From Nannocystis sp. (GTDB lineage Bacteria; Myxococcota_A; Polyangia; Nannocystales; Nannocystaceae): a stretch of DNA of 64,000 nucleotides. The stretch spans positions 868,001 through 932,000 of the forward strand of contig JADJRG010000029.1 of assembly GCA_016712315.1 (NCBI GenBank), read 5' to 3'. Below are positions 17,219 to 26,376 of the stretch, one piece after another. The notes below the pieces were generated by a model, which saw only the letters and a list, made by a program, of their open reading frames with translations, was not told the DNA's origin and did no database searches. Position numbers and translations under genes: made by a program. Each line of letters opens with the position of its first letter. Position 1 is the first letter of the stretch.

Positions 17219-18276
17219 CAAGAAGTGAAGCCGCGCCGCTGCAGGTCATCCAGAACCGCTGGTATGCCGTCATCGCGTCCTCCGAGCTCGGCGCCGAGCG
17301 TCCGATCGGTCGGCGTCGCTTCGGGATCGACGTCGTCTTCTGGCGCGACGGCGACGGGCGCGTCGCGGTGGCCGCGGATCGCTGCCCGCATCGCCGCGCG
17401 AAGCTCTCGCTCGGTCGCGTGAAGAAGGGCTGCGTCGAGTGCCCGTTCCATGGGTTCACCTTCGACAGCGAGGGCGCCTGCCGTTCGATCCCCGCGCACC
17501 CCGATCGCCCGATCCCCCGCGCCATGCGACTCGAGACGGCCACGGTTCGGGAGGCGCACGGCTACGTGTGGCTGTGGACCGGCCCCGCCCAGGCTCCCGA
17601 CGATCCCATCCCCTTCTTCGACTTCGAAGGCTTCAGCCGCGCCGGGAGCGAGCACACCGAGCCGGTGGAGGTGCACTACACGCTCGCGATCGAGAACCAA
17701 CTCGACTTCGCGCACCTGCCCTTCGTCCACGCGAGCACCATCGGTCGCTCGATGCCGCCCGGGCCGATGAACGTACGCACCGAGGTGGATGGTGATCGCA
17801 TCCGCGCCTGGCTCGACGGCGAAGACACCTTCCTCGAGCTGCTCGGGCCGAACATCTGGCGACTCCGCATCAGCGCGAGCCTCTACCAGCAGATCGCCTT
17901 TGTGCCGGTCGACGAGCGGCGCATGATCTACTACGCGCGCACTTACCAGCGCGTCGTCACCGTGCCAGGGCTCGACTGGGTCTTCGGCGCCTTCCAGCGC
18001 GCTGTGAACCCCTTCATCCTGCGCCAGGACTCGCGCGTGGTCGAGGCGATCCCCAACGGCGAGACGCGTCTTCGCGACATGGGCGAGGTGCTCGTCCCGA
18101 GCGACGCGGCGATCATCGCCTACCGCCGCTGGCGGGAGGCGGGCCGCGGGCCGCTCGCCGCCTTCAGCGACCGCCCGGTCGAGGCAGAAGATCCGGGCTT
18201 GATCGCCACCTCGACGCTCGTGCGTCGCGCGCCCGAACCCGCGAGCGCGGCGGGCTCCCTCGATGAGGCGGTGTGA
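17215..18276 (+). CDS. Rieske non-haem iron oxygenase, alpha subunit type
   Basis: 353 aa from the ATG at 17215 (MTRSEAAPLQVIQNRWYAVI). The N-terminal Rieske domain has both ligand pairs, CPHR near residue 60 and CPFHG near 81, for a [2Fe-2S] cluster. The catalytic domain contains IENQLDFAHLPFVHASTIG, the helix that supplies two His ligands and the bridging Asp/Asn of the mononuclear iron site. Length fits the VanA/PaO/CMO-like oxygenases that demethylate or hydroxylate ring compounds. A separate reductase is required; none is adjacent. It overlaps the AKR-like 54-codon ORF by 4 bp. Substrate unknown. Confidence 0.9.
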   Translation: MTRSEAAPLQVIQNRWYAVIASSELGAERPIGRRRFGIDVVFWRDGDGRVAVAADRCPHRRAKLSLGRVKKGCVECPFHGFTFDSEGACRSIPAHPDRPIPRAMRLETATVREAHGYVWLWTGPAQAPDDPIPFFDFEGFSRAGSEHTEPVEVHYTLAIENQLDFAHLPFVHASTIGRSMPPGPMNVRTEVDGDRIRAWLDGEDTFLELLGPNIWRLRISASLYQQIAFVPVDERRMIYYARTYQRVVTVPGLDWVFGAFQRAVNPFILRQDSRVVEAIPNGETRLRDMGEVLVPSDAAIIAYRRWREAGRGPLAAFSDRPVEAEDPGLIATSTLVRRAPEPASAAGSLDEAV

Positions 18277-18391
18277 CGCGGGCGCGCGAGCAATTCAGCG
18301 CACCTCGATCGACGGGGATCCGTCGGGACCTTTCGCGTCGCTCAGGCTGAGGCGATGGCAACGGTCGTCGCCCGCGCCTCCCCAGGACCGC

Positions 18392-20014
18392 TCAGAAGCT
18401 GTTTGGCAGCGGCCATGAGCTGAGCGGGAGGTTATTGAGGATCTTGACGGGGGTGAACCAGAGCTTGCCGCTGGGTGAGACGGCGACCCGACCCTTGCCA
18501 GGCATCTTGCCGAAGGTGATCACGTCGCCGGTGAAGGGGTGGAGCTCGACGATCTCGAGATCACGCAGGCCCGCGTAGACGAGGCCGGTGAAGGAGTCGT
18601 GGCTGAGGCTGGTGATGTCTTGGCCGAGATCGACGAGGAACTCGGTGGTCTGCGTGTTGACGTTGTATGTGTGGACCTCGCCGCCGATCAAGCCGACGAG
18701 GATGTGCGCAGGGCTGACAGGCGCAGCCGCGGTGACGCGCACCGGGAAGGTGAGGACCTTGGCTTGGGTCGCCTTGTCGAGATCCGCGGTGTTCCAGTCG
18801 CCGTTGTCGGTGCTGTTGCCGACGTAGAGCACGCGGTCTTCGCCCCAGGTGAGGCCGTGGGGGCCGGCGTCAGCGGCGGTGTCGCCGAACGGGCCGTTTC
18901 CTTGGGTGGCCTTGGCGACGATGATGATCGGGAGGGGGTTTTGCATGTTCTGCTCGTCGAGGCGGGCGACCCCCTGCGGCGGGTTGGCTTGGCAGCCGCA
19001 CGTTGGGCAGCAGGTGTAGGTGATCGCGACCTCGCCGAAGCCTTCGATCTTCTGCGGAGGCGGCGGGATCTGCCCGGCGAGCGGCTTGTCCTTCTGTGTC
19101 GCCTGGGGGACGGTGAGGCGCTTGAGGACGCGGACCTCGCCCATATTGAGGTTGGCGACGCCTGTCCAAGTGGTCAGGGTCCCATCGGGGGTGATCCGGC
19201 GGACGTAGTCGGGGCCGCTGCGGAGGGTGACCATGTACGCGTTGCAGTCGTCGGCGAAGTCGAGGCCGCCGATGTCCGTCGAGAACGGGCCGTTGAGGAG
19301 GGCGGCGCTGGGCTCGTCGCACTCGATCGTGCGGGTGCAGGAGCACAAGGATCCCCAACACTCGCCTTGGTCGGTGCAGTCGACACCCGCGCAGGGGGCG
19401 ATCGGGACGCACTCACCGACGCCGTCGCAGACGCTGCCAGGGCCGCAGGTCTTGGCCTCACAGGCCTGGTAGCCGCCAGCGAGCACGCAGGCGTCGCCCT
19501 CTGCCTTGCACTCGCCGCTGATGACGTCGCAGACCTGATCCGGGCCGCATGGATCGGGCTGCTGGCCCTGGCAGGTGGTCACACAGACGTCGTCGACGCA
19601 GGACTGGTTGGGCTGGTTGCAGAGGCCACAGCCGCCTCCGCCCGTGGTCGTGTCGTCCGTGGTGCTGGTGATGGGATCGGTGTCAGAGTCGGAGCCCGTG
19701 CTGGGATCGGTGGCGGTGTCCGTGGTGGTCGCGACGGTCGGATCGGTGGCGCTCGTGGTCACGGTGGCGGTCGTGCCGGCGGAGTCAGAGTCGGACTCGC
19801 CCCCCGAGCCGGTCGCGGTCGTCGTGCCCGCGGTCGTGCCCGTGGTTCCGGCGGTCCCTGCGGTCGTGGTGGAGGTCGAGTCCGTGGTTGTTGCGCTCGT
19901 GTCGCCAGCGCTGTCATCGCCACAGGCGGCAGCGAGGACGAAGGCCGCGCCGAGCGGGAGCAGTCGTCCGGTGGTCGTTGCGATAAAGAAGCGGTGATGG
20001 CGGCGTAGGGACAT
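18392..20014 (-). CDS. Cys-rich lipoprotein with beta-propeller-like C-terminus
   Basis: 540 aa from the ATG at 20014 (MSLRRHHRFF); codons upstream are not family-like. The signal peptide ends in the lipobox AAAC. Residues ~32-125 form a Thr/Ser/Asp/Gly linker (TTTDSTSTTT and similar). A cysteine-rich region of about 95 residues follows (CGLCNQPNQSCVDDVC; CGPDQVCDVISGEC; CGPGSVCDGVGEC), reminiscent of EGF-like/disulphide knot modules. The last ~290 residues look like an NHL/SMP-30-type propeller (RRITPDGTLTTWTGVANL; GPHGLTWGEDRVLYVGN; LSHDSFTGLVYAGLRDLEIV). Likely an outer-surface lipoprotein. Ligand unknown. Confidence 0.8.
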   Translation of the reverse strand: MSLRRHHRFFIATTTGRLLPLGAAFVLAAACGDDSAGDTSATTTDSTSTTTAGTAGTTGTTAGTTTATGSGGESDSDSAGTTATVTTSATDPTVATTTDTATDPSTGSDSDTDPITSTTDDTTTGGGGCGLCNQPNQSCVDDVCVTTCQGQQPDPCGPDQVCDVISGECKAEGDACVLAGGYQACEAKTCGPGSVCDGVGECVPIAPCAGVDCTDQGECWGSLCSCTRTIECDEPSAALLNGPFSTDIGGLDFADDCNAYMVTLRSGPDYVRRITPDGTLTTWTGVANLNMGEVRVLKRLTVPQATQKDKPLAGQIPPPPQKIEGFGEVAITYTCCPTCGCQANPPQGVARLDEQNMQNPLPIIIVAKATQGNGPFGDTAADAGPHGLTWGEDRVLYVGNSTDNGDWNTADLDKATQAKVLTFPVRVTAAAPVSPAHILVGLIGGEVHTYNVNTQTTEFLVDLGQDITSLSHDSFTGLVYAGLRDLEIVELHPFTGDVITFGKMPGKGRVAVSPSGKLWFTPVKILNNLPLSSWPLPNSF

Positions 20015-20186
20015 GATCGATTCATCCTCCTGCGGCTCGGCCGCACAAGGAGGGCATTGTATCGGGAGGCCTCTGGGCCGGGTTGGCCGCTCAGCCCCTC
20101 TGCTCGCGGATGAGCCGCGCACGAGCCTCGCGGTCGCGGCGCGTGGTCGCGGGGCTCCGCGAGCGGAGCTGGTATACCATGCCCAC

Positions 20187-21377
20187 ATGACGCGGGCGGA
20201 TCGGAGCGCAGTCGCGGTCCAACTCACGGGCTGGTTGCTCGCGGCGGAGACACGCGGCCGCGCGCTCGATCAGGTCCTCGCCGACCTCGGGGCGCGGCTC
20301 ATCGCCGCGGGGGTGCCGGTCAGCCGGATGCGCACGAGCGTGACGAACAAGCACCCGGAGCTGTTCGTGCGCGTCGTCCTGTGGCACGCGGAGCGCGGCA
20401 CCGAGGTCCGTGACGTCACGCGCGACCTGCTGGTGTCGCCGACCTACCTCGACAGCCCCGTCGCGCGGGTTCGGGCGGGTGAGCCGTCGATCCGCTGTCA
20501 CTTGACCGGACCTGGCGCGGATCTGTCCTTCGACATCTGCCGCGAGCTCGCCGCCGAAGGACTCACCGACTACGCGGTCTATCCGCTCCTCTTCGGCGCC
20601 GGCGAGCGCACCTACTTCTCATTCGCCACTGACGCTAGCGAGGGCTTCTCCGCCGCCGATCTCGCGCTGCTGGAGGCGCTGCTCCCGGCGCTCAGCGTGC
20701 GCGTCGAGATCGAGTCCGCCAACTACGCGCTGGCGAGCCTGCTCGAGGTGTATCTCGGGCGCAACGCCGCCGCGCGGGTCCTCGCGGGCTCGTTCCTGCG
20801 AGGGACCGGCCAGTTGATCCACGCCGCGATCTGGTTCTGCGACATGCGCGGCTTCACCGCGCTGGCCGATCGGTCGCCCGCGTCCGAGGTCGTGATGGCC
20901 CTCGATCGCTTCTTCGAGGCCGTCGCCGGGCCGATCGGGACGCACGGCGGCGAGGTGCTGAAGTTCATCGGCGACGCCGTGTTAGCGATCTTCCCGGTGA
21001 TCGCTGACGGGGTCGGCGCCGCCTGCGGACGCGCGCTCGCTGCCGCGAACGCGGCGGTCCATGGCGTGGCGAGGTTGAACCAAACCGGCGCGATGCCGCC
21101 CATGGATCTCGGCATCGGGCTCCACGTCGGTGAGGTCATGTACGGCAACATCGGCGCGCGGGATCGACTCGACTTCACGGTCATCGGCGCGGTCGTCAAC
21201 GAGGTGTGCCGGGTCGAGTCGCTGTGCCGGACGCTGGCCAGCCCGATCCTGATGACGGCGGCCTTCGCCGCCGCCTGCGAAGGGGCACGGGTGCGCAGCC
21301 GCGGGATCCACGAGCTGAAAGGCGTCGCGGCTCCGCAAGAGATCTACGCGCCGACAGAGCTCGTGTTCGACGCGTGA
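20187..21377 (+). CDS. Class III adenylate/guanylate cyclase with N-terminal sensor region
   Basis: 396 aa from the ATG at 20187; the upstream in-frame extension is rejected. The N-terminal ~200 residues are soluble and GAF-like in outline, a putative sensor. The catalytic domain starts at about 215: FCDMRGFTALADRS carries the first metal Asp, EVLKFIGDAVLAIFP the substrate Lys and second metal Asp, and GLHVGEVMYGNIGARDRLDFTVIGAVVNEVCRVESL contains the Asp for adenine recognition and the Asn/Arg transition-state pair (quoted here only as landmarks near residues 310-345). All catalytic positions look intact, so it should make cAMP. Soluble, cytoplasmic. Divergent from the Cys-rich lipoprotein gene with a 172-bp shared promoter region. 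Confidence 0.92.
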   Translation: MTRADRSAVAVQLTGWLLAAETRGRALDQVLADLGARLIAAGVPVSRMRTSVTNKHPELFVRVVLWHAERGTEVRDVTRDLLVSPTYLDSPVARVRAGEPSIRCHLTGPGADLSFDICRELAAEGLTDYAVYPLLFGAGERTYFSFATDASEGFSAADLALLEALLPALSVRVEIESANYALASLLEVYLGRNAAARVLAGSFLRGTGQLIHAAIWFCDMRGFTALADRSPASEVVMALDRFFEAVAGPIGTHGGEVLKFIGDAVLAIFPVIADGVGAACGRALAAANAAVHGVARLNQTGAMPPMDLGIGLHVGEVMYGNIGARDRLDFTVIGAVVNEVCRVESLCRTLASPILMTAAFAAACEGARVRSRGIHELKGVAAPQEIYAPTELVFDA

Positions 21378-21395
21378 CCTCTCGCCGTCGAGCGG

Positions 21396-22409
21396 CTACG
21401 GCTCGAGCACCAGCTTGCCGTGCTTCTCGCCGCGCAAGAGCTGACGTAGCGCCTCGGGCAGCGTATCGAAGCCTTGGCGCACGTCCTCGAGGGTCTTGAG
21501 CTTGCCTTCGGCCGCCCACTGCACGAGATCGGCGGTGGCCTGGCCCATACGGTCGATGAAGTCGAGCACGATGAAGCCCTGCACCCGCAGCCGCCGCATG
21601 AGGATCATGCCGAAGTTGTAGGGCCCTGGCACCGGCTTGCCCGCCTCGTTGTAGGCCGCGATGAGGCCGCACAGCGAGACCCGCCCGCCCAGGTTCATAC
21701 GCAGCAGGATCTCGTCGAAGATCGGCCCGCCCACGTTCTCGAAGCACACGTCGATGCCGTCGGGGCAGTGCTCATCGAGGCCCTTACCCACGTCGGCGCT
21801 CTTGTAGTCGATGCAGGCGTCGAAGCCGAGCGTGTCGGTCACGTAGGCGCACTTCTCTGGGCCGCCGGCGATCCCGACCACGCGGCAGCCCTTGATCTTG
21901 CCGATCTGCCCGACCAGCGAGCCAACCGCCCCCGCAGCGGCGTCGACCACCAGCGTCTCGCCCGCGCGGGGCTGGCCCACCTCGAGCAGCCCGAAGTAGG
22001 CGGTGGGTCCAGCGGTCAGGCCCAGCAGTGACAGCACCTTGGCGTCTGACAGTGGCAGGCCGGCGGGCAGCGCCTGCACCCCGCTGAGGGCCGGAGTGAG
22101 GGTGGGGTGCGTGGACCACCCGAGCAGGCCGAGCACCCGATCCCCCACCGCGAAGTCTGGGTGGCCCGACTGCTCCACCACACCGACGCCCAACCCGCGG
22201 ACCACCTCGCCGAGGCCGATGGGCGGCATGTACTGCGGGACGTCGCTCATCCAGATGCGAATGGTGGGATCGATGGACAGGCACGTGGTACGCACCTGGA
22301 TCTGCCCCTCAGCGGGCGCGGTGATCGGCTGCTCGTGCCGCTGCAGGTCCGAGTCCGAGAGCTCGCCGTTGGGGCGTGAGATCAGGGTGAACGATCGGTT
22401 GGTGGTCAT
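21396..22409 (-). CDS. NADP-dependent MDR oxidoreductase (prostaglandin/alkenal reductase-like)
   Basis: 337 aa, the length of the PTGR/CurA group of zinc-free medium-chain reductases. Motifs are SIDPTIRIWMSD and GEVVRGLGVGVVEQSGHPDF in the catalytic domain and AAAGAVGSLVGQIGKIKGC (AxxGxxG dinucleotide fold) with IDYKSADV in the cofactor domain. The end ENVGGPIFDEIL...RVSLCGLIAAYN is typical of 2-alkenal or enone double-bond reductases. It probably reduces alpha,beta-unsaturated ketones or aldehydes with NADPH in the cytoplasm. Convergent with the cyclase gene 18 bp away. Confidence 0.92.
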   Translation of the reverse strand: MTTNRSFTLISRPNGELSDSDLQRHEQPITAPAEGQIQVRTTCLSIDPTIRIWMSDVPQYMPPIGLGEVVRGLGVGVVEQSGHPDFAVGDRVLGLLGWSTHPTLTPALSGVQALPAGLPLSDAKVLSLLGLTAGPTAYFGLLEVGQPRAGETLVVDAAAGAVGSLVGQIGKIKGCRVVGIAGGPEKCAYVTDTLGFDACIDYKSADVGKGLDEHCPDGIDVCFENVGGPIFDEILLRMNLGGRVSLCGLIAAYNEAGKPVPGPYNFGMILMRRLRVQGFIVLDFIDRMGQATADLVQWAAEGKLKTLEDVRQGFDTLPEALRQLLRGEKHGKLVLEP

Positions 22410-22529
22410 AGCGCCACCTCCGTAGCACGGCGGGCGAGATCATGCACCACCAGCCCTCACCGCGGACTTCGACAATAATCTGCTGCGGAGCTACGGCGCG
22501 ACGCTCTCACGTGCAGCGACGGCGGGGCT

Positions 22530-23792
22530 ATGCTCCGGCCCCTGTCACCCGCGCCCCCCCAACTCCGAGCGCTCCTGCTCCTCCTCCCCGTCGCCGGCTG
22601 CGCGCACGAGGCCGAGTCGATCACGCCGTTGGTCGCCACCGCGTCGCAGCCCGCGCCCCTCGCGTCCCCCGCGGCCCACGACCCATCCGTCACCGCCCAA
22701 CCGCTCCCGGCCGCCCCGCCGCTCCCGGCCAGCGCCCCGCCGCTGAGCCCCAGCGAGGCCCTCGCGACCGCCCCCGAGGCGCCGCCGCGCGCCGCCGCGC
22801 CCCTGCCGATCCGCGAGGAGGCGCGGATCCAGCTCCAACCAGCGCGCGCCCGCACCTCCGGGAACCTGGTCGAAGGGACAGTGTCAGGCGTCGCCTTCTT
22901 CGGCCCGCGGAGCGAGCTCTTGGTCGGCGGAGGCAACGACGATCGGATCCACGTCGCGGAGATCGCCAGCGGCCGCGCGCGCTGGACCTCGCCGACGCTC
23001 GGCAAGGACGTCGAGGCGGTCGCCGCCTGCGGTGAGCACCTCGCCGGCCTCACCTACGAGGGGCGCCTCGCGCTCTACCGACAGGCCCCAGGCGGGCGCT
23101 TCGAGCGCTCCGACGATCGCCGGAGCGGCGGCTCGAATTGGCTCGCCTTCACCGACGACTGCGCCCACCTCCTCACCCCTGACTTCCTCGGCCCGCTCTT
23201 CATCTACGACCGCCGAAGCGGCGCCCTCGTCGCCGAGCTACCGGCCGACGGCTACCGTAATTTCGGCTACGCCCGCGGCCAGACCGTCTACCGCGCGCGC
23301 CTCGCGGGCAGCGAGCGCTACTTCCTCTACACCTGGGACCCAGCCCTCACCCCTGCGCGCGGGGCGACCACCCTGCTCCCCTACACCTACGAGGACGACG
23401 CCCTCGGCTGGCTCACCCAAGTCAAACCTACCCCCTGGGGCGGGCTCGTCCGCGAGTACTGCGATCGTCAGCGCTGCCGTGTGATCCTCGAAGATCGCCG
23501 GATCATCGTCGACTTCGAGGTCGCCGGCGGCGTCTGGACCCTCGCGCTCGGCTCCGCGCTCGAGATCTCTGCCGACGGCGCCTACCTCGCCTGGTACCGC
23601 GACGGCCTCCCGGTCCAGATCGTCGAGCTCCTCAGCGGCCGCCGGACCTCGCTACCAAAGGTGCGCCGGACCATGAGCTCGACCGTCCACTTCACCTTCG
23701 ATCCCCTCGATCCCGCGCGCCTCGCCGTCACCATGCACCCCGAGCCGCACCTCGTGACCATCTACCGCCTCGGCGACGGCCCAAGCCCGTGA
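22530..23792 (+). CDS. Lipoprotein with WD40/propeller-like repeats
   Basis: 420 aa. The signal peptide MLRPLSPAPPQLRALLLLLP ends at a VAGC lipobox. A Pro/Ala-rich linker extends to about residue 100. The rest shows repeated short beta-strand units with propeller character (VSGVAFFGPRSELLVGGGND; EAVAACGEHLAGLTYEGRLA; LAFTDDCAHLLTPDFLGPLF; FEISADGAYLAWYRDGLPV-like), so a beta-propeller is likely although WD signatures are degenerate. Secreted and lipid-anchored. It starts 120 bp from the divergent MDR reductase gene and ends 7 bp from a convergent small lipoprotein gene. Function unknown. Confidence 0.75.
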   Translation: MLRPLSPAPPQLRALLLLLPVAGCAHEAESITPLVATASQPAPLASPAAHDPSVTAQPLPAAPPLPASAPPLSPSEALATAPEAPPRAAAPLPIREEARIQLQPARARTSGNLVEGTVSGVAFFGPRSELLVGGGNDDRIHVAEIASGRARWTSPTLGKDVEAVAACGEHLAGLTYEGRLALYRQAPGGRFERSDDRRSGGSNWLAFTDDCAHLLTPDFLGPLFIYDRRSGALVAELPADGYRNFGYARGQTVYRARLAGSERYFLYTWDPALTPARGATTLLPYTYEDDALGWLTQVKPTPWGGLVREYCDRQRCRVILEDRRIIVDFEVAGGVWTLALGSALEISADGAYLAWYRDGLPVQIVELLSGRRTSLPKVRRTMSSTVHFTFDPLDPARLAVTMHPEPHLVTIYRLGDGPSP

Positions 23793-23799
23793 CCGGCCG

Positions 23800-24153
23800 T
23801 CACTTCTTCTTGAGCTCGCAGTCGCCGTCCTTCACGCCGTACGACTCGTAGTAGCCCGCGCCGCCGGTCGACAGCGCGACGCTGCTGATCTTCAGGTCAC
23901 CCATGGCCGCGCACTCGCCCTTGACGGTCGCGAGCACCTTCTCGATCGCGGCCGGCTTGTCGGAGGCCGCCGCGCAGTCGATCGTGTAGGCGCCCATCGA
24001 CGGCTTGACGGTGCAGCCCTCCGGCATCTTGGTCTGGAGCTCGGCGCCGTACTCCTTGCGGCGCTCATCGATCCCTTTGCACCCCGACACGAGGCCGAGC
24101 GCGAGAGTGGTGAGCAGAGGGAGGGTGAACAGGGTGGTCGTCGCGTGGGTCAT
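23800..24153 (-). CDS. Small lipoprotein
   Basis: 117 aa from the ATG at 24153 (MTHATTTLFTLPLLTTLALG); longer in-frame ORF upstream is not protein-like. The lipobox is VSGC at about residue 25. The mature part (GIDERRKEYGAELQTKMPEG) is Lys/Glu-rich with two further Cys that could pair (GCTVKPSMGAYTIDCA and GECAAMGDL) and ends in a Lys tail. No family recognised. Confidence 0.72.
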   Translation of the reverse strand: MTHATTTLFTLPLLTTLALGLVSGCKGIDERRKEYGAELQTKMPEGCTVKPSMGAYTIDCAAASDKPAAIEKVLATVKGECAAMGDLKISSVALSTGGAGYYESYGVKDGDCELKKK

Positions 24154-24353
24154 GGTGTCTCGCCTGAGTTGAAGGGGAAGGCGGCCGCGCGGCGCGAGTG
24201 CGCGCGAAATCGCGACCGCTCTCCTCACGGTGTACTCTGCTCGCGGGAGCGCTGCCAAGCGTTTTTTGGGCCACCGTATCGTCGGCCGCGCCCCCGGACC
24301 TGCACGCGGGGCGCGGCGGTTTCCCCTGTCCACCGCGGCGCTGATCGGCTTGG

Positions 24354-24797
24354 ATGAGCGCCATGCAGCACGTCGAGGTCTCCCGCACCTTCGCCCAGCC
24401 GCTCGAGCAGGTCTTTCAGCGCTACACCGATCACTCCCGCTGGGGCGAGTGGACCGGGCTCGGGCCGGTGTGGATCGCGGCCGCCGGCGAAGGCGATAGC
24501 GACGGCGTCGGCTGCGTGCGCGCCTTCTCCTGGGTCCCTGGCCTCCGCGAGCAGGTCACGCGCTTCGACGCGCCGCACCGGATGGAGTACCGCGTCACCG
24601 CTGGCCCCATCCCGCTCGCGGATCACCACGGGGTCGTCGAGTTCGAGCCGTGCGGCGCTGGCACCCGCGTGACCTGGCGCGTCCGCTTCCGCTCGCGCCT
24701 GCCGCTCACGGGCCGCCTCATGCAGCGCGGGCTCACCGTGTTGTTCGCGCGGATCCTCAAGAAGCTCGCCGCCGACCTCGAACGGCGAGGCGCCTGA
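24354..24797 (+). CDS. SRPBCC / polyketide-cyclase-like ligand-binding protein
   Basis: 147 aa, single START/Bet v1-like domain. The start VEVSRTFAQPLEQVFQRYTD followed by HSRWGEWTGLG is the standard first strand plus helices, and DAPHRMEYRVTAGPIPLADHHGVVEFEP with GTRVTWRVRFRSRLP gives the antiparallel sheet. The last helix is FARILKKLAADLERR. Such proteins bind hydrophobic ligands; many are cyclases, aromatases or simply carriers. Cytoplasmic, no partners nearby. Start uncertain by three codons (ATG at 24354 or 24363). Confidence 0.85.
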   Translation: MSAMQHVEVSRTFAQPLEQVFQRYTDHSRWGEWTGLGPVWIAAAGEGDSDGVGCVRAFSWVPGLREQVTRFDAPHRMEYRVTAGPIPLADHHGVVEFEPCGAGTRVTWRVRFRSRLPLTGRLMQRGLTVLFARILKKLAADLERRGA

Positions 24798-24806
24798 GGC
24801 CCGCGC

Positions 24807-25856
24807 TCACGGGCACGCGGCGCTCTCCGCTGGGTGCTCGCGCAGCACTTCGGCCAGCGTCGCCTCGAGCAGCGCGCTCGCGTCGGCGACCGGCAGCCCC
24901 AGGCCGACATGGATATGCCCCGCGGCCACGCTGTGGGGCGCCAGAAGGTCGTAATAGAGCCCGTGCAGGCCGAGGAAGCCCGACAGGGAAATTGCCGCTC
25001 GTCCCGCCGTCGTCGATCGCCACATTGGTCAGGCCGAGCGCCGTCGTCGCCGCCATGATCGCGTCGATCGGCAGCCGGCTCGGCAGCGTCTTGCCCTGCC
25101 TGTAGCTCGTGATCGCCTCCCACGAGCGCGCCTCGATCGTCGCCTCCGTCGGGAATTGATCGTCCCCGTGCTTATCGGACGCCCAGTCCATCGCTGGGTC
25201 GCCCGGGTTGTTCAGGCCGTGTCCGCCCTCGATCGCCTCGATCTCCCAGCCGATCTTCCCGCCGCGGCTCGTCGTCAGCAGGATCACCGGCGCGTGCTCG
25301 TCGACGATCCGCCAGAAGTCCGCCGAGGTCGCCTGATAGTCGACGCGCAGGTCGAACTCTGGCGATCCCACCGCGCCGTCCTCGCCGATCGCATCGTTCG
25401 ACGGGTCGCCGTCGGGCGGGATTCGGGGAAGAACGCGTAGACGTCATACCCGTAGCCGCCCCAGTCCGCGCCGATCCAGCCGTCTGGGTTCTGCGCCGGA
25501 TCGGCGCTCCACGGCCGCAGCATCTCGTTCGTCGGCGGCCAGTACCCCATCAGCACCACCTTCTTCGCGCACGCGACCGAGCCGGTGCTCGTCGCCTCGC
25601 CGCTCGTCGTCGCCTCGCCGCTCGTCGTCGCCTCGCCGCTCGTCGTCGTCGCCTCGCCGCTCGTCGTCGCCTCGCCCGTCTCGCTCAGCGTCGTCGATGA
25701 CGCCGCCGTCTCTCCTGTCGCCGAAGTCGAGGCCTCGGTCTCGCTCTCAGCGCCCTTCGGATCGACCTGCGCGCCGCAGCTCACGCCCACGCCCAACAAC
25801 AGCGCCGCTCGGCCGCGCCATGAACTCCCGCGCCGCAGGTGCATCTCCGACATCAT
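24807..25856 (-). pseudogene. Lipoprotein with hydrolase-like domain, interrupted by two frameshifts
   Basis: The reading frame starts among clustered ATGs (25844-25865), gives a signal peptide ending at VSCGA, a Thr/Ser/Glu linker with repeated GEATTS units (about residues 30-75), and then a globular domain CAKKVVLMGYWPPTNEMLRP...GYDVYAFFPE. Near 25421 one T appears missing (GAATCCCG where GAATTCCCG would keep the frame); the domain resumes as DLRVDYQATSADFWRIVDEH...ILLTTSRGGKIGWEIEAIEG. Near 25000 one extra C in TTTCCC shifts again, after which LSGFLGLHGLYYDLL and AAGHIHVGLGLPVADASALL complete it to the stop at 24807. The domain resembles pyroglutamyl-peptidase-like hydrolases, a weak call. 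Real pseudogene or sequencing error. Confidence 0.7.
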
Positions 25857-25895
25857 CGCCATCATCGCCGCACGATACCCGGATACACTCGCCCC

Positions 25896-26376
25896 GTGCC
25901 CACGCGCTCCAAGATCGAGCTCAAGAGCGAGCTGCTCACCCACCTCCGCCAGGCGCTCGAAGCCGCGCGCGCGGCCCACAAGGCGGCCGTAGAGGGGGCC
26001 ACGCACGCCGAGGCGCGGCCGGAGAACGACAAAGACACCCGCGGGCTCGAGCAGTCCTACCTCGCCCGAGGGGTCGCGCAGAGGGCCGCCGAGCTCGAGC
26101 TCGCGGTCGCCTCGGTCGCCGCCTGGCAGCCCCGTCCGTTCCCTCCCGACGCCGCGATCGGTCTCGGCGCCCTCGCCCTCGTCGACGACGACGGACGCGC
26201 CCGCGGCTTCCTCCTGGCCAGCCACGGCGGCGGCGTCACCCTCAGCGGCGATCTCAGCGTCATCACCCCCTACCTCGCCGATCGGCCGCGCCCTGCTCGG
26301 CCGCCGCGTCGGCGACGAGTGCGAGGTCAACCTCGGCGGGGTCATGCGCTGCCTCAGCGTCCTCAGCGTCGAGTGA
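25896..26376 (+). pseudogene. GreA/GreB-like transcription elongation factor, frameshifted near its end
   Basis: From a GTG at 25896 the frame reads MPTRSKIELKSELLTHLRQA, an N-terminal coiled-coil, then a FKBP-like C-terminal domain (AIGLGALALVDDDGRARGFL; HGGGVTLSGDLSVITP). At about 26271 one extra T (CCCCCTACC) breaks the frame; skipping it restores TSPIGRALLGRRVGDECEV and LGGVMRCLSVLSVE to the stop at 26374. SPIGRALLGRRVGD is the hallmark of GreA-family C-terminal domains. GreA/B proteins enter the RNA polymerase secondary channel; short divergent members are common in myxobacteria and not all cleave RNA. Its last 14 bp overlap the convergent yaeQ. Confidence 0.72.

Noticed and set aside
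25590..25685. Short tandem repeats as a CRISPR or regulatory array
   Set aside because: The repeats are in frame and encode Gly-Glu-Ala-Thr-Thr-Ser linker units of a lipoprotein; there are no spacers. The same holds for the Thr-rich repeats at 29400-29455 and 31300-31340.
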